Shown: positions 50,549 through 60,690 of the stretch, piece after piece
Numbering within the stretch: the first letter of the stretch is position 1
Layout: each line of letters begins with the position of its first letter
Assembly: GCA_021298015.1 (NCBI GenBank)
Contig: JAJTGY010000010.1
Location: 1-64,000, forward strand
Origin: Flammeovirgaceae bacterium
GTDB lineage: Bacteria > Bacteroidota > Bacteroidia > Cytophagales > Cyclobacteriaceae
Direction of reading: 5' to 3'
DNA length: 64,000 bases
The notes under the pieces: model-generated
Told to the model about the DNA's origin: nothing
Databases searched by the model: none
The model's input: only the letters and a program-made list of their open reading frames with translations
Translations under genes and position numbers: made by a program

Positions 50549-51859
50549 CTATTCCGGCTGCAATTTCCCCTCTTGCGTCAGTTTGATCAGCGTCATTTTC
50601 TTCTCGCGCCTGTCCGAGCCGATCTCAAACGTGCCAAAGACTATGATGCTGCCATCGGACAGCTCCTGAACTGCCCCGATTGTATCTTCTCCACCACCGC
50701 CAAAAATGAATGGCGTTGTCCAAACCAAACGACCAATTGGGTTCACCTTAGTGAGTAGCCAGTCCACGCTGCCGTCCGTGGCCGGAGATAATGTATTGCT
50801 CACAATGAAAAATCCTCCTCGCTGTGCTACACCAATGGCAGTTTTTGATCCTGGCACGTTACCTAATGAAAGCTGAAGCACATTATCATTCTCCCGGTCA
50901 CCCGAGTTAAATCCCAATGTGGGCTTCAACTTAAAGACGTAGATATCTCCTTCATTGTTTGAATTCTTAACAATTCCAGCCAGCAGATAACCTTCATTCG
51001 CTGGGTCGGTAGCCAAAAAAACTGACGATAATACCTCCTCGGTATTCGCTTCTCCTATGCGTTCATATGATGTGGCAGCATCTCCGTTTAAGCCAAGACC
51101 GGCATACCAAAAGTTATTATTAGGTGAGGGCTGGGTAGTTCGAAATATGCTATTCGTTGTTCCAAACATAATATTTTGATTGCCCCGATTAAAAACTTTC
51201 AAACTCTCGTCCGATGCTTTAAAACCTGTTCTAGGCGACCACGCGGGGTCGAAAATGGACAGATTAGCGTAAAACCGAAAATTCATTGCATCAAAAAGAT
51301 CTGAGTTTAGCTCGGTGTTTGACTTGTTAAAAACATTCGTGGTTGAGCCTGCGGTTACAAACCCGTCAGACGTTAAGGAGACCGAATTGACCTTCTCGGT
51401 AAAACCGGCATAACCAAAGGACGTACTATCAATCCGTGTTGCCCCTGAAGGAGACAGATTCAAGGTCATGATAAAACAATCCTGGTCACCGGGAGTACGC
51501 TCGAGATTGCCCACCATGACAATTTGATTGGGAGTATTGGTGTACTCCATGTCGCGCGCTTCATCCTTGCCGGCTTTACCAAAACTTTTGCGCCAAATTT
51601 CATTGCCCTGAAAGTCGGTCTTAATCAGCAGAATCTGTTGTTCCAACGCGCCAGCTTGCGGCTTGGTCGTGTTTCCCAACAAATAGAATCCATCGGCCGC
51701 CACCAGCATATCCACCCCCTCCTGGTTGCCATCTTCGCCAAAGTATTTGATAAAAACTTTCTCGGAGGGATCATCTCCGGTGAGCGCACAACCCGACCAA
51801 CCTAACACCGCGAAGCAGATGCAGACGGTGATCAAAAATCTACTTCTCATCCCCTTCAT
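50549..51859 (-). CDS. lipoprotein with beta-propeller-like repeats
   Basis: 436 aa; lipobox LGWSGC; recurrent DGFYLLGNTTK / DGFVTAGSTTN / EGYLLAGIVKN / GGFFIVSNTLS / DGSIIVFGTFE motifs. Confidence 0.75.
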   Translation of the reverse strand: MKGMRSRFLITVCICFAVLGWSGCALTGDDPSEKVFIKYFGEDGNQEGVDMLVAADGFYLLGNTTKPQAGALEQQILLIKTDFQGNEIWRKSFGKAGKDEARDMEYTNTPNQIVMVGNLERTPGDQDCFIMTLNLSPSGATRIDSTSFGYAGFTEKVNSVSLTSDGFVTAGSTTNVFNKSNTELNSDLFDAMNFRFYANLSIFDPAWSPRTGFKASDESLKVFNRGNQNIMFGTTNSIFRTTQPSPNNNFWYAGLGLNGDAATSYERIGEANTEEVLSSVFLATDPANEGYLLAGIVKNSNNEGDIYVFKLKPTLGFNSGDRENDNVLQLSLGNVPGSKTAIGVAQRGGFFIVSNTLSPATDGSVDWLLTKVNPIGRLVWTTPFIFGGGGEDTIGAVQELSDGSIIVFGTFEIGSDRREKKMTLIKLTQEGKLQPE

Positions 51860-52961
51860 TTTTCTTACTACTGAACACTTTTGCTATCCCCTTCAACCCC
51901 TTGCTGCGTTTGCGCGGATAGTATATCGGTCTCATGAAACCAACGGTAATCAGCACAGAGTTCATGGCATATTCTTCGCCAACCCATCCGTATCGTGTAA
52001 TGTTTTCTGCAAGCGTGGTGCCATCGCCATAATAGAGTTCATTGGTATTGGCCAACCGCGTGAGCCCCCCCATATACCGCGCCTCAGCAAAAAGAAAGTC
52101 CTTACCCCACTTGTATTTTACACCACCCCCGATGATAAATGATGTTGAGATAAGGCTTTGCTTGGATTTCAACGCGATATCCGGGCCAGACACCGGAACC
52201 TCACTACCACCATCCGTGCGCATGGTCAATTGAACTTCAGCCCGATATTGCAGCAACGTGTTGAAGGCCATGCCGGCAAATCCATAGGGCCGAATATCCC
52301 CCTGATCATCCTGATACTTGATATACAGCGGGATATCAAACCAGGTTTGTTTGTGAATAGCCGATTGAAAATCGTTTCCTAAAATACCATCATAGGTACG
52401 TCTAAAATTCCGGAAAGCCAAAATACCTTCTGCGCACAAGCTCACGTTATCGCCAACATTCAAATCGATGCCAACGCCCAGTTGCCATCCCGGACGAATC
52501 AGCGAGCGGGTATTGACAGGCGTAGGAAACGTATTCACATCAAAAACCGTGGTTGGAAACGCCCCATTGAGGCCCACGAAAAACCGGGGAGTGATAACTG
52601 GGGCAGCGGTAAACTTGCTACTGAGGTAAACAACCTCAATCTGATCTATTTTTTCTGTGGGAATAAACTCCGGATCGGCTTTTAGAACACTGAGGTAACT
52701 GCTGTCTGCCGCAAGGGGTTCATCAATGATCAAATAAACCTGGCAGAGTAACAGATAGCCCCGCTTTCGTTGTTCGTTTGTTGCCTGGGTCAGCACCGGG
52801 GCGAGGAGAGCCGGGATGCCATAAAAATGCCCCGCATTAAATTCACCAACTGCCTGCTGCAACACCAGCTCGACATCATCGGAACTGCGGGGTACATCCT
52901 GAGCCACTGCCCAGCTACTGCCGAAGAAGACCGCGATCATGAAAGCCGCACGCAACATCAT
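51840..52961 (-). CDS. outer membrane beta-barrel protein (PorT/OMPb-brl-like) with an N-terminal helical segment
   Basis: Start placed at MMLRAAFMIAVFFGSSWAVAQ (TGATG overlap with the upstream stop); FFVGLNGAFPTTVFDV, PGWQLGVGIDLNVGDNVSLCAEGILAFRNFRRTY, IIGGGVKYKWGKDFLFAEARY. Confidence 0.75.
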   Translation of the reverse strand: MMLRAAFMIAVFFGSSWAVAQDVPRSSDDVELVLQQAVGEFNAGHFYGIPALLAPVLTQATNEQRKRGYLLLCQVYLIIDEPLAADSSYLSVLKADPEFIPTEKIDQIEVVYLSSKFTAAPVITPRFFVGLNGAFPTTVFDVNTFPTPVNTRSLIRPGWQLGVGIDLNVGDNVSLCAEGILAFRNFRRTYDGILGNDFQSAIHKQTWFDIPLYIKYQDDQGDIRPYGFAGMAFNTLLQYRAEVQLTMRTDGGSEVPVSGPDIALKSKQSLISTSFIIGGGVKYKWGKDFLFAEARYMGGLTRLANTNELYYGDGTTLAENITRYGWVGEEYAMNSVLITVGFMRPIYYPRKRSKGLKGIAKVFSSKKNEGDEK

Positions 52962-55900
52962 CACAAGGGTTTGATTAGCAACTTCTGACATGTATTCTCA
53001 TAAGGTATTTTTTTTGTGTCTTTGCTGACGTATAAATACCATTCGTCCCGAGTCATGTTTCGCGTAAGTTTGGGGCATACCAACTCCGCCAGCATACGGG
53101 AATCGGTTGGCCATATGCGAACCTCACCCTCATTACATGACGCAATCAAGTTTTTGGAATCGTGTGTGAAGGCAATATCCCATACATTACCATTGTTATT
53201 ATCCATAACAATCGGCAAATCCTCTTCGTGGTCCACAACCCACAGCAGAAGCCTTCGATCGTACCCGGCTCCCGCTACCAGATCACCGTCTGGACTAAAT
53301 TCCACCGATGACACCCCCGCCCGATGCCCCGTTAACGTCTTTAAGATGATCTTCTTCTCAGTATCCATCAACTTTACCACACCACGCTGGGGCAGGCCTT
53401 TCTCATTTAACAACTCCATTCCATACGCAATTTCAGGTCTTGTTGGATGAAACGCTATTGACAAAACTCGATTTGGAGCTTCATCCCTCAGCAGAGAATA
53501 ACTCTTCGCTGCAAGATCAATTTCAAAAATCTGTCCGGTGGATGCCACGGCAATAACGGCTTGTGTTACCGGGTGAACGGCAATCGACTTAAGCGCCACC
53601 GGCAGTGTAGTGATCAGGCTGCTTTTGCCATTTGATGGATTCGTTAGCCGTAACGTACGATCAGCGCCAATTGAAAGGAATCCGGAATTGTCGGGCAAGA
53701 ATTCCACGTCATTAACAAATCCCCGGTGAACATTAACCACGCGGGGTTTCGAGCCTTCTTCGGCAAGCGTATACACCTGCAGGGAAGACGAGTCACTGCC
53801 GTTCACGAGGTATTTCTCATCTGAGCTAACGGCTATCACGCGGTTAGGGAAGCGGTTGGCTCCAACTTCCGCTGATATTTGCTTGGTTAGGTAATCACCT
53901 TTGTAAATAACACCATCATTACCGGTGGTATAGAATGTAGAACCTTTTGCCAAGGCCAGGGAGAACATCTTATTGCGCTTGTTGCCGGGCACCTTAGCCG
54001 CGTTGTAGGTGCTGCCGTATAGCTTGGTCAAAGACGAATACAAACCTCGGAAAATGTAGGGGTCATACTTCGCCCCCTGGTTGTCCGTATGGAAAAGGAA
54101 ACCCTGCATGGCAAATAAACCCGCAAGTTCTTTATCATCCATTGTTTCCGCTTTGGCGGCTAACTGTTGCGCAATCGAAAGCATGAGCAATTGGTTAGCC
54201 TGCTTGTAATTGAGATCAGCGATTTTGTAGGCAGCCCGGGCACTATCGCGTGCTGCGCTCGCAAAATTGCGCTGCCGGTTTGCTTCATTCAAACTAGCAA
54301 TTGCCAGGTTACGTTGCTTCTGTGCGTCTGCATACGCAATCTGCAACTCCCGCTCGCGTTGTTCGAGTATCGTATTCTGCCGCTCAACTTCCTGCAGGCT
54401 AAGTCTTGCCCGATTTCGTTGAATATGAGCCTCTTCCCTTTGCTCTTCTGCGTAACGCTGAGCCTCGCGGGCGATATCGCGCTCCTTTTCCGCCTCCCGG
54501 GCATTTGTCTCAGCTTGTATTTGCTGGGTCAATCCGAAAAAGAATAATCCAATGGCGGCCACCAAAAAAGCCGCCAAAATGATATTGACGATCCGGGATC
54601 TGCGCAGTAATCGCTTCTGCAACATCTCCTGATTGCGAAGTTCGGCCTCATACGTAATGCGGCTGGTATCCAAAAAGACAACGGCACGCTCAAATGCTTC
54701 ATCGTATCGTTGTGCCCACGTTCGGGTGGGGCGTTGTTTTTTCTGCCAGTTCAGAGCCAATTGTAAATCCGGTGGTCGCCACAAACTGGTTTTACCGATT
54801 TGATACATCGCTGCCGCATGCGACAAGCGCTTGTACATCTGGGCCGATTCGTGCTCTTCATCTACCCAACCCGACAACCGGTTCCATATCCGCATCATGC
54901 TCTCATGCGAGAGCTCAATGAGTGTATCCTGAGTCAACTTGGATTGACTTCCGGGCATCAAAAACGACCGGCCGGGTTGCCGAAAACGCTCAATCACCGG
55001 AATCACTTCAGACTCTGGCGCAGCGGCCAGTTCAGCTACTACTTTAAGCTTTGCGGGTCTGCGTACCCCGAGATTGTCCTGGCTGCGATCCGTTATTGCT
55101 TTGAACAAGACCTCAGCAATTTCCTTTTCCCGTGAACTGAGTTCGTCAAAGGCCTCGTTGGCGTGCAACGAAAGTGCCTGGCTGATTTTACCAACGGCAT
55201 TGTAATGACGCAAGTCCATCGGCTCGCCCGGATCCCGGTTAACCACCCAGTAATCCCAGGTGCGCATAAGCGCATGCTGCATAATCGGCAACTGATCCTG
55301 GCTTTCCCCGACATCATTCAATAACCGCTTGACCAAACGTGGAGAAATTCGCCCGCCTCCTACCGCCACAGGCCCCTCAACAGCGAGCTTCTTTTGTTCC
55401 CGCGTCATTTGCGGAACCAAGTAGTTTGAGGTATTAATCACCTGGGTGAGTCTAGGAAATATCGAACACTCCCCAATGAAGTCGGAGCGCATGCTAAACG
55501 TCACATACACCTGCACATCGCGCTGGTTGATCGACTCTAACAGCAGGTTGACATATAGAGCCGCTTCATTGACGGCTTCATCCTGGCCTTCAATTCGATA
55601 TAGGAACAACTCTTCAAACTGATCAACTACAATCAGGATATTTTCAGACGCCTTTTGCTGAATGTAGCGCGAAACTTCAGCCAACCCGTGGGAACCGCTG
55701 CGAAGTACACTTGTGAATATCGACTGATACACGAGGCGGTCTTCCTCTCCTATAGCACCGGACTGAACATGAACATCCGTAAGCGCAATGGCCAAGTTTT
55801 GAATGGGCGACTGCCCGGGGCGCGTTTTGACCACCCGCCAGTCCGGACCCGATTCGGTTGCAAAGCCGCCAAACAATGCCGGAATTACTCCGCAGTTTAT

Positions 55901-56137
55901 CAAACTCGACTTGCCACTTCCCGAATGCCCCATCAAAGTCACAATCCGGTTAAGCGCCAGCTTCATAATAATTTCGTCAACCTGGCCTTCACGGCCAAAG
56001 AACAAGTGGGACTCATCAGCTGAAAACGGACGTAAGCCTGGAAACGGATTAGCCCCTATCTCCATAGGTACCACCACGGCCTCTGGGGCGGAAACCTCAG
56101 CCTCTTCATTTAATCGAAATGAATAGTTCTCAGCCAT
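52961..56137 (-). CDS. membrane-anchored STAND NTPase (nSTAND1-like) with coiled coil and WD40-like repeats
   Basis: 1058 aa; NPFPGLRPFSADESHLFFGREGQVDEI, Walker A GHSGSGKSSLIN, Walker B-like ILIVVDQFEELFL, TM IVNIILAAFLVAAIGLFFFGL, long coiled coil, WD-like GHRAGVSSVEFSPDGDLVAGAGYDRRLLLW. Confidence 0.9.
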   Translation of the reverse strand: MAENYSFRLNEEAEVSAPEAVVVPMEIGANPFPGLRPFSADESHLFFGREGQVDEIIMKLALNRIVTLMGHSGSGKSSLINCGVIPALFGGFATESGPDWRVVKTRPGQSPIQNLAIALTDVHVQSGAIGEEDRLVYQSIFTSVLRSGSHGLAEVSRYIQQKASENILIVVDQFEELFLYRIEGQDEAVNEAALYVNLLLESINQRDVQVYVTFSMRSDFIGECSIFPRLTQVINTSNYLVPQMTREQKKLAVEGPVAVGGGRISPRLVKRLLNDVGESQDQLPIMQHALMRTWDYWVVNRDPGEPMDLRHYNAVGKISQALSLHANEAFDELSSREKEIAEVLFKAITDRSQDNLGVRRPAKLKVVAELAAAPESEVIPVIERFRQPGRSFLMPGSQSKLTQDTLIELSHESMMRIWNRLSGWVDEEHESAQMYKRLSHAAAMYQIGKTSLWRPPDLQLALNWQKKQRPTRTWAQRYDEAFERAVVFLDTSRITYEAELRNQEMLQKRLLRRSRIVNIILAAFLVAAIGLFFFGLTQQIQAETNAREAEKERDIAREAQRYAEEQREEAHIQRNRARLSLQEVERQNTILEQRERELQIAYADAQKQRNLAIASLNEANRQRNFASAARDSARAAYKIADLNYKQANQLLMLSIAQQLAAKAETMDDKELAGLFAMQGFLFHTDNQGAKYDPYIFRGLYSSLTKLYGSTYNAAKVPGNKRNKMFSLALAKGSTFYTTGNDGVIYKGDYLTKQISAEVGANRFPNRVIAVSSDEKYLVNGSDSSSLQVYTLAEEGSKPRVVNVHRGFVNDVEFLPDNSGFLSIGADRTLRLTNPSNGKSSLITTLPVALKSIAVHPVTQAVIAVASTGQIFEIDLAAKSYSLLRDEAPNRVLSIAFHPTRPEIAYGMELLNEKGLPQRGVVKLMDTEKKIILKTLTGHRAGVSSVEFSPDGDLVAGAGYDRRLLLWVVDHEEDLPIVMDNNNGNVWDIAFTHDSKNLIASCNEGEVRIWPTDSRMLAELVCPKLTRNMTRDEWYLYVSKDTKKIPYENTCQKLLIKPL

Positions 56138-56268
56138 TTCTATAAAAAACCGACCTCTAAGTTGACTAATCGAGCCCGTTTATTGCAAAAAATACGCCCT
56201 TTAGTTGTTCAAGTTGAAAAAATGCCCGCGCAGCAAAAAGGTCAAAAACATTTAAAAATAGGCGTATT

Positions 56269-59200
56269 TCAGATATATTCCAAAAACTGGTCGGTCAATT
56301 TCATATTTCCGGCCAGTAGTTCATAGAATCTTTCCTTGTTTAAAACCAACAAGTCGCTGGCTTCGCGGGCCACCAACAGGTTGGCCTGATGCGTTCCGGC
56401 CAGCGATAAGGCTTCGCCCACAAATGCTCCTTCGTGTATGTCCTTGAAAAACCGGCCCTGCCGATACACCTGCAGAGACCCGGCCATTACCAGAAAGAAT
56501 GAATGGTTCGTCCTGTCATCGACTGACAACGTTTGTCCCTCGTTTACCGACACCTGTTCGCCCATTTCAGCAATGTAGGACAGATTGAGCCCTGATATCC
56601 CGCGGAAGGCCGGCAATGATTCCAGAAAGACGACTTCCTCATACAGGCGTTTGCGCTTCGCTGGTCCCGGAAGTACAACAGCATCCAGAGCCCGTGCCAA
56701 TTCATATGGTAAACGACTTCTGTTATTCAGGTACTCCTGGTCATCAATCTGATAAAGAGCCCAGGCCGCCTGCTGCCGAATCAAGGCATCCTGATTGAAG
56801 ATCTGAGCAATCAAATCAAGCTTGAAATAACCAAGTTTGCGTTCCCCCACGCGCTGAAGAACACAGGCCTTTGTCCAGCGGTTGGTTTGAGAAAAATCCC
56901 GATTGATGATAAACTTCAGCGCGAGTTGATCATCCAGAAGTATCCGAGGGTAGAACACGTCAAGACGGTTAACCTTTTCTCCATTTGAGACATCATCCAG
57001 AACAGGGATCACCCGTTGCTTAAGCTGTTCCGACAGAAAGACATCCAGCAACTCAATAGCAAAGGCCGTTCCTTCAGCCGTGCCACTGTCAATATTCTCT
57101 TTTACCAATTGTATCGATTGGGTATCATACAACATGGCCAATAGCATGTACATATGCTGAATGTCATTTTGAATCTCCCCTTGCAAGGCTATCTCCAATT
57201 CTGGCGTCTCACCAATCTCGATACTTTCCAACGCATTGAGGTTCCAGGCAATATCGCCTATGTCGCTCTCGATGGCATATTTGATTCGTGAAATCTGCGC
57301 AATGCCTGCTTTAAAACCAGCATTACCTAAGGCAAGCAAAACCTGAGACACGAGAACCTTATCCGGATAATCAATCTTGTTCCAAAGCAGATCTTTTGCC
57401 CTGGGTGTACCAATACGGCCCATGACCTGAATGATTCGTATCAGGGTGTTGGTTGGTTGGCCTGAACGGTAAAACGCGCTCTCCAAAACCGGCACAGCCT
57501 TTTCACCAATAACCACCAACGCATCCATGGACGGTGCGCTGAAAGAGGGATGATTTAGGTTTTCAATTAACGCGTGTATCACCTCACTGTTAAATCGCTT
57601 AACAGCCGTTTGAATAGCTGTTTTGCGCACGAGCGGCTCGGGGTCGGCCAATAACTCAATAAGAAACGAAATGTTTTCCTCTGAACCGGAATGCAGTAAA
57701 AGTTCAGCCGCATACTGACGATCTTTTGAAGCCGTTGATCGCGACAGGTTGCGCAATCGAGTTTTTGTTATCTCTCCACCGCTTTCAAGAAAAGATATTA
57801 ACTCAGACTTGGGCAGGGTTTTGCGCCCATCGACCACCTGGTTGGCGTCCAACTTAACTACATATAACTCCGATACCGAAAGACCCTTCAACTCGTTGAG
57901 CCGCTGCTGGGCAAATTCCCGCACCTCATCGTACTGATGCTTTACCAGTGAACTGATCCACCCGGAGACGCGGCCCGGTTCAAGTTTTTCCAACAGCTTA
58001 AAGGAAAAGATCGCGCGATCGGCCTGATCATCCATAACCATTCGTTCAAGCTTTGAAATCACCTGCCCCTGGCCCAAGTCCAGCTTTTGCTGCGCCCCTT
58101 CCCGCTCCTCCAGCTTTTCCCGAATCTTGTCTCGGTAACCGGCATAGAGCTTCGATGCAAGCAGAATATACACAAGAGCGACAACCGCAACAATAGCCGG
58201 AATCCAGATAATCTTGAAAGCAGGCATCAGGCTAAATACAAAAATCAACAAGCCAGCAAGGAACCGCCCGGTCTCGCTGATTGAGCCTTCCACCTTGGTT
58301 TGAATGCTGAAGCGCTGACGGGCATTGAGCGGTACGAATAACAACTTGTAAATCGGGCTTTCCAGTGAATCGCGCAGCGTTCCGTTAAACAACCGCATGA
58401 GAGCCACCATCACAAAAAAGAATGCAATTGAACTACCCGCACCGGCCTCTGAAAAACCATAGATAGACCCCATGACAACCGCACCCACGGCAACAAGACC
58501 AACAACAATAGGAAGCACGAGCAGCGAAGCATGAACACCATATATACTAAGCAGGCGATCGTTTATCACCAGCTGCATAAGTAAACTTAATGCGTAAGTT
58601 GTACCGTAGAAGTAGGCAAGAAAGTCGGTGAGCTCACGTGCTGAGGTAAACTGCTGGTTGAGCAGATTCTGGAAGGAGTACTGACTTAGCACAAAACTCA
58701 CCATACTGGTGACCAAAAACAACGACAGGAGAAGGATGTATCGGTTACCAATTATCTTCCTCAGTTTCGTCTCGGCCCGCACACCGATGTCTTCATCGCG
58801 CGGATCATTTTTGATCAATGTGTATTTGCGACCGATGTACACGAAGCAGCCCAACGAAGCCAGGATAGAGAGGTTGCTGATGACGAGATAGTCCTGTGTA
58901 TCGGGGATGAACGAAGCCGTCAACGGGATAAGAAAAAAGGAGATCATGATAGCAATCAACTGGCCGGTATCAATCCAACCAATGATGCGTTTGGACTGTT
59001 TGAAATTGAATAGCCGACCAAATACGCCCCAATAAATCAGTAACAACACGATGTTAGACGGACCCGTCAAGATGTAGATGTAAAAAAGCAAATACGGCTC
59101 CCAGGCCGGATCGCCAAACACGAACAAAAGGTAGAACGCGGATACCTGGAAAACGATGAACGAGATGCCGGCAATCGCCAGGTTGATAAACTTCACCCGG

Positions 59201-59424
59201 CTCTGAAAAAACGAAAAGGCACCGGTGGCGACAATTCCCAACAACCCGGAGGCCAGGAACGCCTTATCCAGATGTTGGCTCATGCGGTTCAGGAAAAGCG
59301 AGTCGGCCGTGTTTTGAAACGTGGCAACGAATATGCCCATGAAAAACCCTGCCGACAGCATCAGCAAGACCTGGCTTCGTTCGTCAGCCCGAACGTTCAG
59401 GGAACTAAGGACGCGATCAATCAC
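56269..59424 (-). CDS. MFS / nucleotide-transporter-like membrane domain fused to HEAT-like repeats and a cyclic-nucleotide-binding-like domain
   Basis: 1051 aa; about 10-12 TM N-terminal region, HEAT-like middle (LLADPEPLVRKTAIQTAVKRF), C-terminal FFLVMAGSLQVYRQGRFFKDIHEGAFVGEALSLAG. Confidence 0.8.
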   Translation of the reverse strand: MIDRVLSSLNVRADERSQVLLMLSAGFFMGIFVATFQNTADSLFLNRMSQHLDKAFLASGLLGIVATGAFSFFQSRVKFINLAIAGISFIVFQVSAFYLLFVFGDPAWEPYLLFYIYILTGPSNIVLLLIYWGVFGRLFNFKQSKRIIGWIDTGQLIAIMISFFLIPLTASFIPDTQDYLVISNLSILASLGCFVYIGRKYTLIKNDPRDEDIGVRAETKLRKIIGNRYILLLSLFLVTSMVSFVLSQYSFQNLLNQQFTSARELTDFLAYFYGTTYALSLLMQLVINDRLLSIYGVHASLLVLPIVVGLVAVGAVVMGSIYGFSEAGAGSSIAFFFVMVALMRLFNGTLRDSLESPIYKLLFVPLNARQRFSIQTKVEGSISETGRFLAGLLIFVFSLMPAFKIIWIPAIVAVVALVYILLASKLYAGYRDKIREKLEEREGAQQKLDLGQGQVISKLERMVMDDQADRAIFSFKLLEKLEPGRVSGWISSLVKHQYDEVREFAQQRLNELKGLSVSELYVVKLDANQVVDGRKTLPKSELISFLESGGEITKTRLRNLSRSTASKDRQYAAELLLHSGSEENISFLIELLADPEPLVRKTAIQTAVKRFNSEVIHALIENLNHPSFSAPSMDALVVIGEKAVPVLESAFYRSGQPTNTLIRIIQVMGRIGTPRAKDLLWNKIDYPDKVLVSQVLLALGNAGFKAGIAQISRIKYAIESDIGDIAWNLNALESIEIGETPELEIALQGEIQNDIQHMYMLLAMLYDTQSIQLVKENIDSGTAEGTAFAIELLDVFLSEQLKQRVIPVLDDVSNGEKVNRLDVFYPRILLDDQLALKFIINRDFSQTNRWTKACVLQRVGERKLGYFKLDLIAQIFNQDALIRQQAAWALYQIDDQEYLNNRSRLPYELARALDAVVLPGPAKRKRLYEEVVFLESLPAFRGISGLNLSYIAEMGEQVSVNEGQTLSVDDRTNHSFFLVMAGSLQVYRQGRFFKDIHEGAFVGEALSLAGTHQANLLVAREASDLLVLNKERFYELLAGNMKLTDQFLEYI

Positions 59425-59456
59425 CTCAAAAAGTTACGAGTAGTTTGGTCAAAGAT

Positions 59457-59486
59457 AAAAAAACCCTGCTGCTTTCGCGGCAGGGT
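59457..59486 (-). terminator. rho-independent terminator downstream of the ompH-like gene
   Basis: Minus strand: ACCCTGC-CGCGAAAGCA-GCAGGGT followed by a T run. Confidence 0.85.
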
Positions 59487-59507
59487 CTCCAATGATTTCA
59501 ATCGGTG

Positions 59508-60131
59508 TTACTTCTTTTTTGCAGCGGTGCTGTCCGCTTTAGCCGGGCTCTGCTTTTCGGCCTGATAAGCGGAGTTCAGACCGGCAATCACGTCTTTTGT
59601 AATATCAATGCTTTCACCGGCATACAGAACATCACTGGCCTGATCAAACTTGAGCACCACCGAAAGTCCCTTTTCCTGGCCATAACTCTTCAGGAAACCC
59701 GTTACTTTGGTATAGAGCTCGTCATTCATTTTGGTTTGCTCGTTCGACAAGTCCTGAGCCAGGCTCTGCCGATAGACCTGCAGATTTTGTTCCTTGTTCG
59801 CGAGATCCTGCTCAATAGCCTTCGCCTGACCGATTGTAAGGTTTGACAGGTTGCGCTGGTAATTATTGAATTCATTCTGAAGGGACTGTGCACGATTGCG
59901 AAATTCATTATCCATCTTTTTGGCCTTATCCTCCAGTCTATCGCGATTAACTTTGAAGTAGTCGTAGTATTTCAATACCGAGTCGGAGTTGATGAAGGCG
60001 AGCTTAACCTCACCGGGTGCTGCCGTGCCGGCATCCGTGCCGGAAGTGCCCGGCCTGGCGAACTGGAGGTAAAAAAGCACAGCCACCGCCACCAGCAACA
60101 CCGCATTCAGAATTAAGGACAGATTTTTCAT
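59508..60131 (-). CDS. OmpH/Skp family periplasmic chaperone-like protein
   Basis: Starts MKNLSLILNAVLLVAVAVLFYLQF; LAFINSDSVLKYYDYFKVNRDRLEDKAKKMDNEFRNRAQSLQNEFNNYQRN. Confidence 0.85.
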   Translation of the reverse strand: MKNLSLILNAVLLVAVAVLFYLQFARPGTSGTDAGTAAPGEVKLAFINSDSVLKYYDYFKVNRDRLEDKAKKMDNEFRNRAQSLQNEFNNYQRNLSNLTIGQAKAIEQDLANKEQNLQVYRQSLAQDLSNEQTKMNDELYTKVTGFLKSYGQEKGLSVVLKFDQASDVLYAGESIDITKDVIAGLNSAYQAEKQSPAKADSTAAKKK

Positions 60132-60177
60132 GACTTGATTTCTTCGTTTTTTGAGCCGGTAAATATAGCTGAAATTG

Positions 60178-60690
60178 TCACTCGCCCGAAAAATCGGATT
60201 TGATTTGAAAACTGTACAGATCCGGGTCTGTACGGGTATCAGCGGCCCGATACCGATCAATGAATCGTTGAATTTGCGTGGGGGAAATAACCGGTACGTT
60301 CAGGGCCGCATCTATTCCAAGGCCCCACTCATGCTCTAGATCTTCTTCAATAAACTCCTGGACTTTTACCTCCTCTTCTTCCTGCAATTCCACCATTACT
60401 TCTGCGAGTGCTTCTGCCACCTGGGCGTCCAGGTCGGGCTCCGATTTGTCCGGGTCATAACCCGGAAACTTTTCCGCCACGCGGGCTTCGGCAATTTCCA
60501 GCACTTCACTTTCGTGGTGCAGCCGCAGCGTATAAAGCATTATATCGGCCACGATTGGCTTTCCGTCCCGGTTCAACAAAAAATAAAAGTGCGCATACTC
60601 CTCCCCGGATTCCTGCTCATCCAGCCAATACTCACGGCCTGTAGCACGAATCTTTTTTGAATAAACGTCAACGGCTTCTTCGCGTGTCAT
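60178..60690 (-). CDS. hypothetical protein
   Basis: 170 aa acidic protein, ATGA overlap with the upstream gene. Confidence 0.6.
   Translation of the reverse strand: MTREEAVDVYSKKIRATGREYWLDEQESGEEYAHFYFLLNRDGKPIVADIMLYTLRLHHESEVLEIAEARVAEKFPGYDPDKSEPDLDAQVAEALAEVMVELQEEEEVKVQEFIEEDLEHEWGLGIDAALNVPVISPTQIQRFIDRYRAADTRTDPDLYSFQIKSDFSGE

Noticed and set aside
52961-56137. Calling the STAND-WD40 protein an antiphage defence gene
   Set aside because: STAND NTPases occur in defence (e.g. Avs), but there is no effector nuclease or defence-island context; neighbours are envelope/surface genes.
60132-60260. N-terminal extension of the OmpH-like track ORF
   Set aside because: Overlaps the upstream gene and lacks a signal; the signal-anchor begins at MKNLSLIL (60131).
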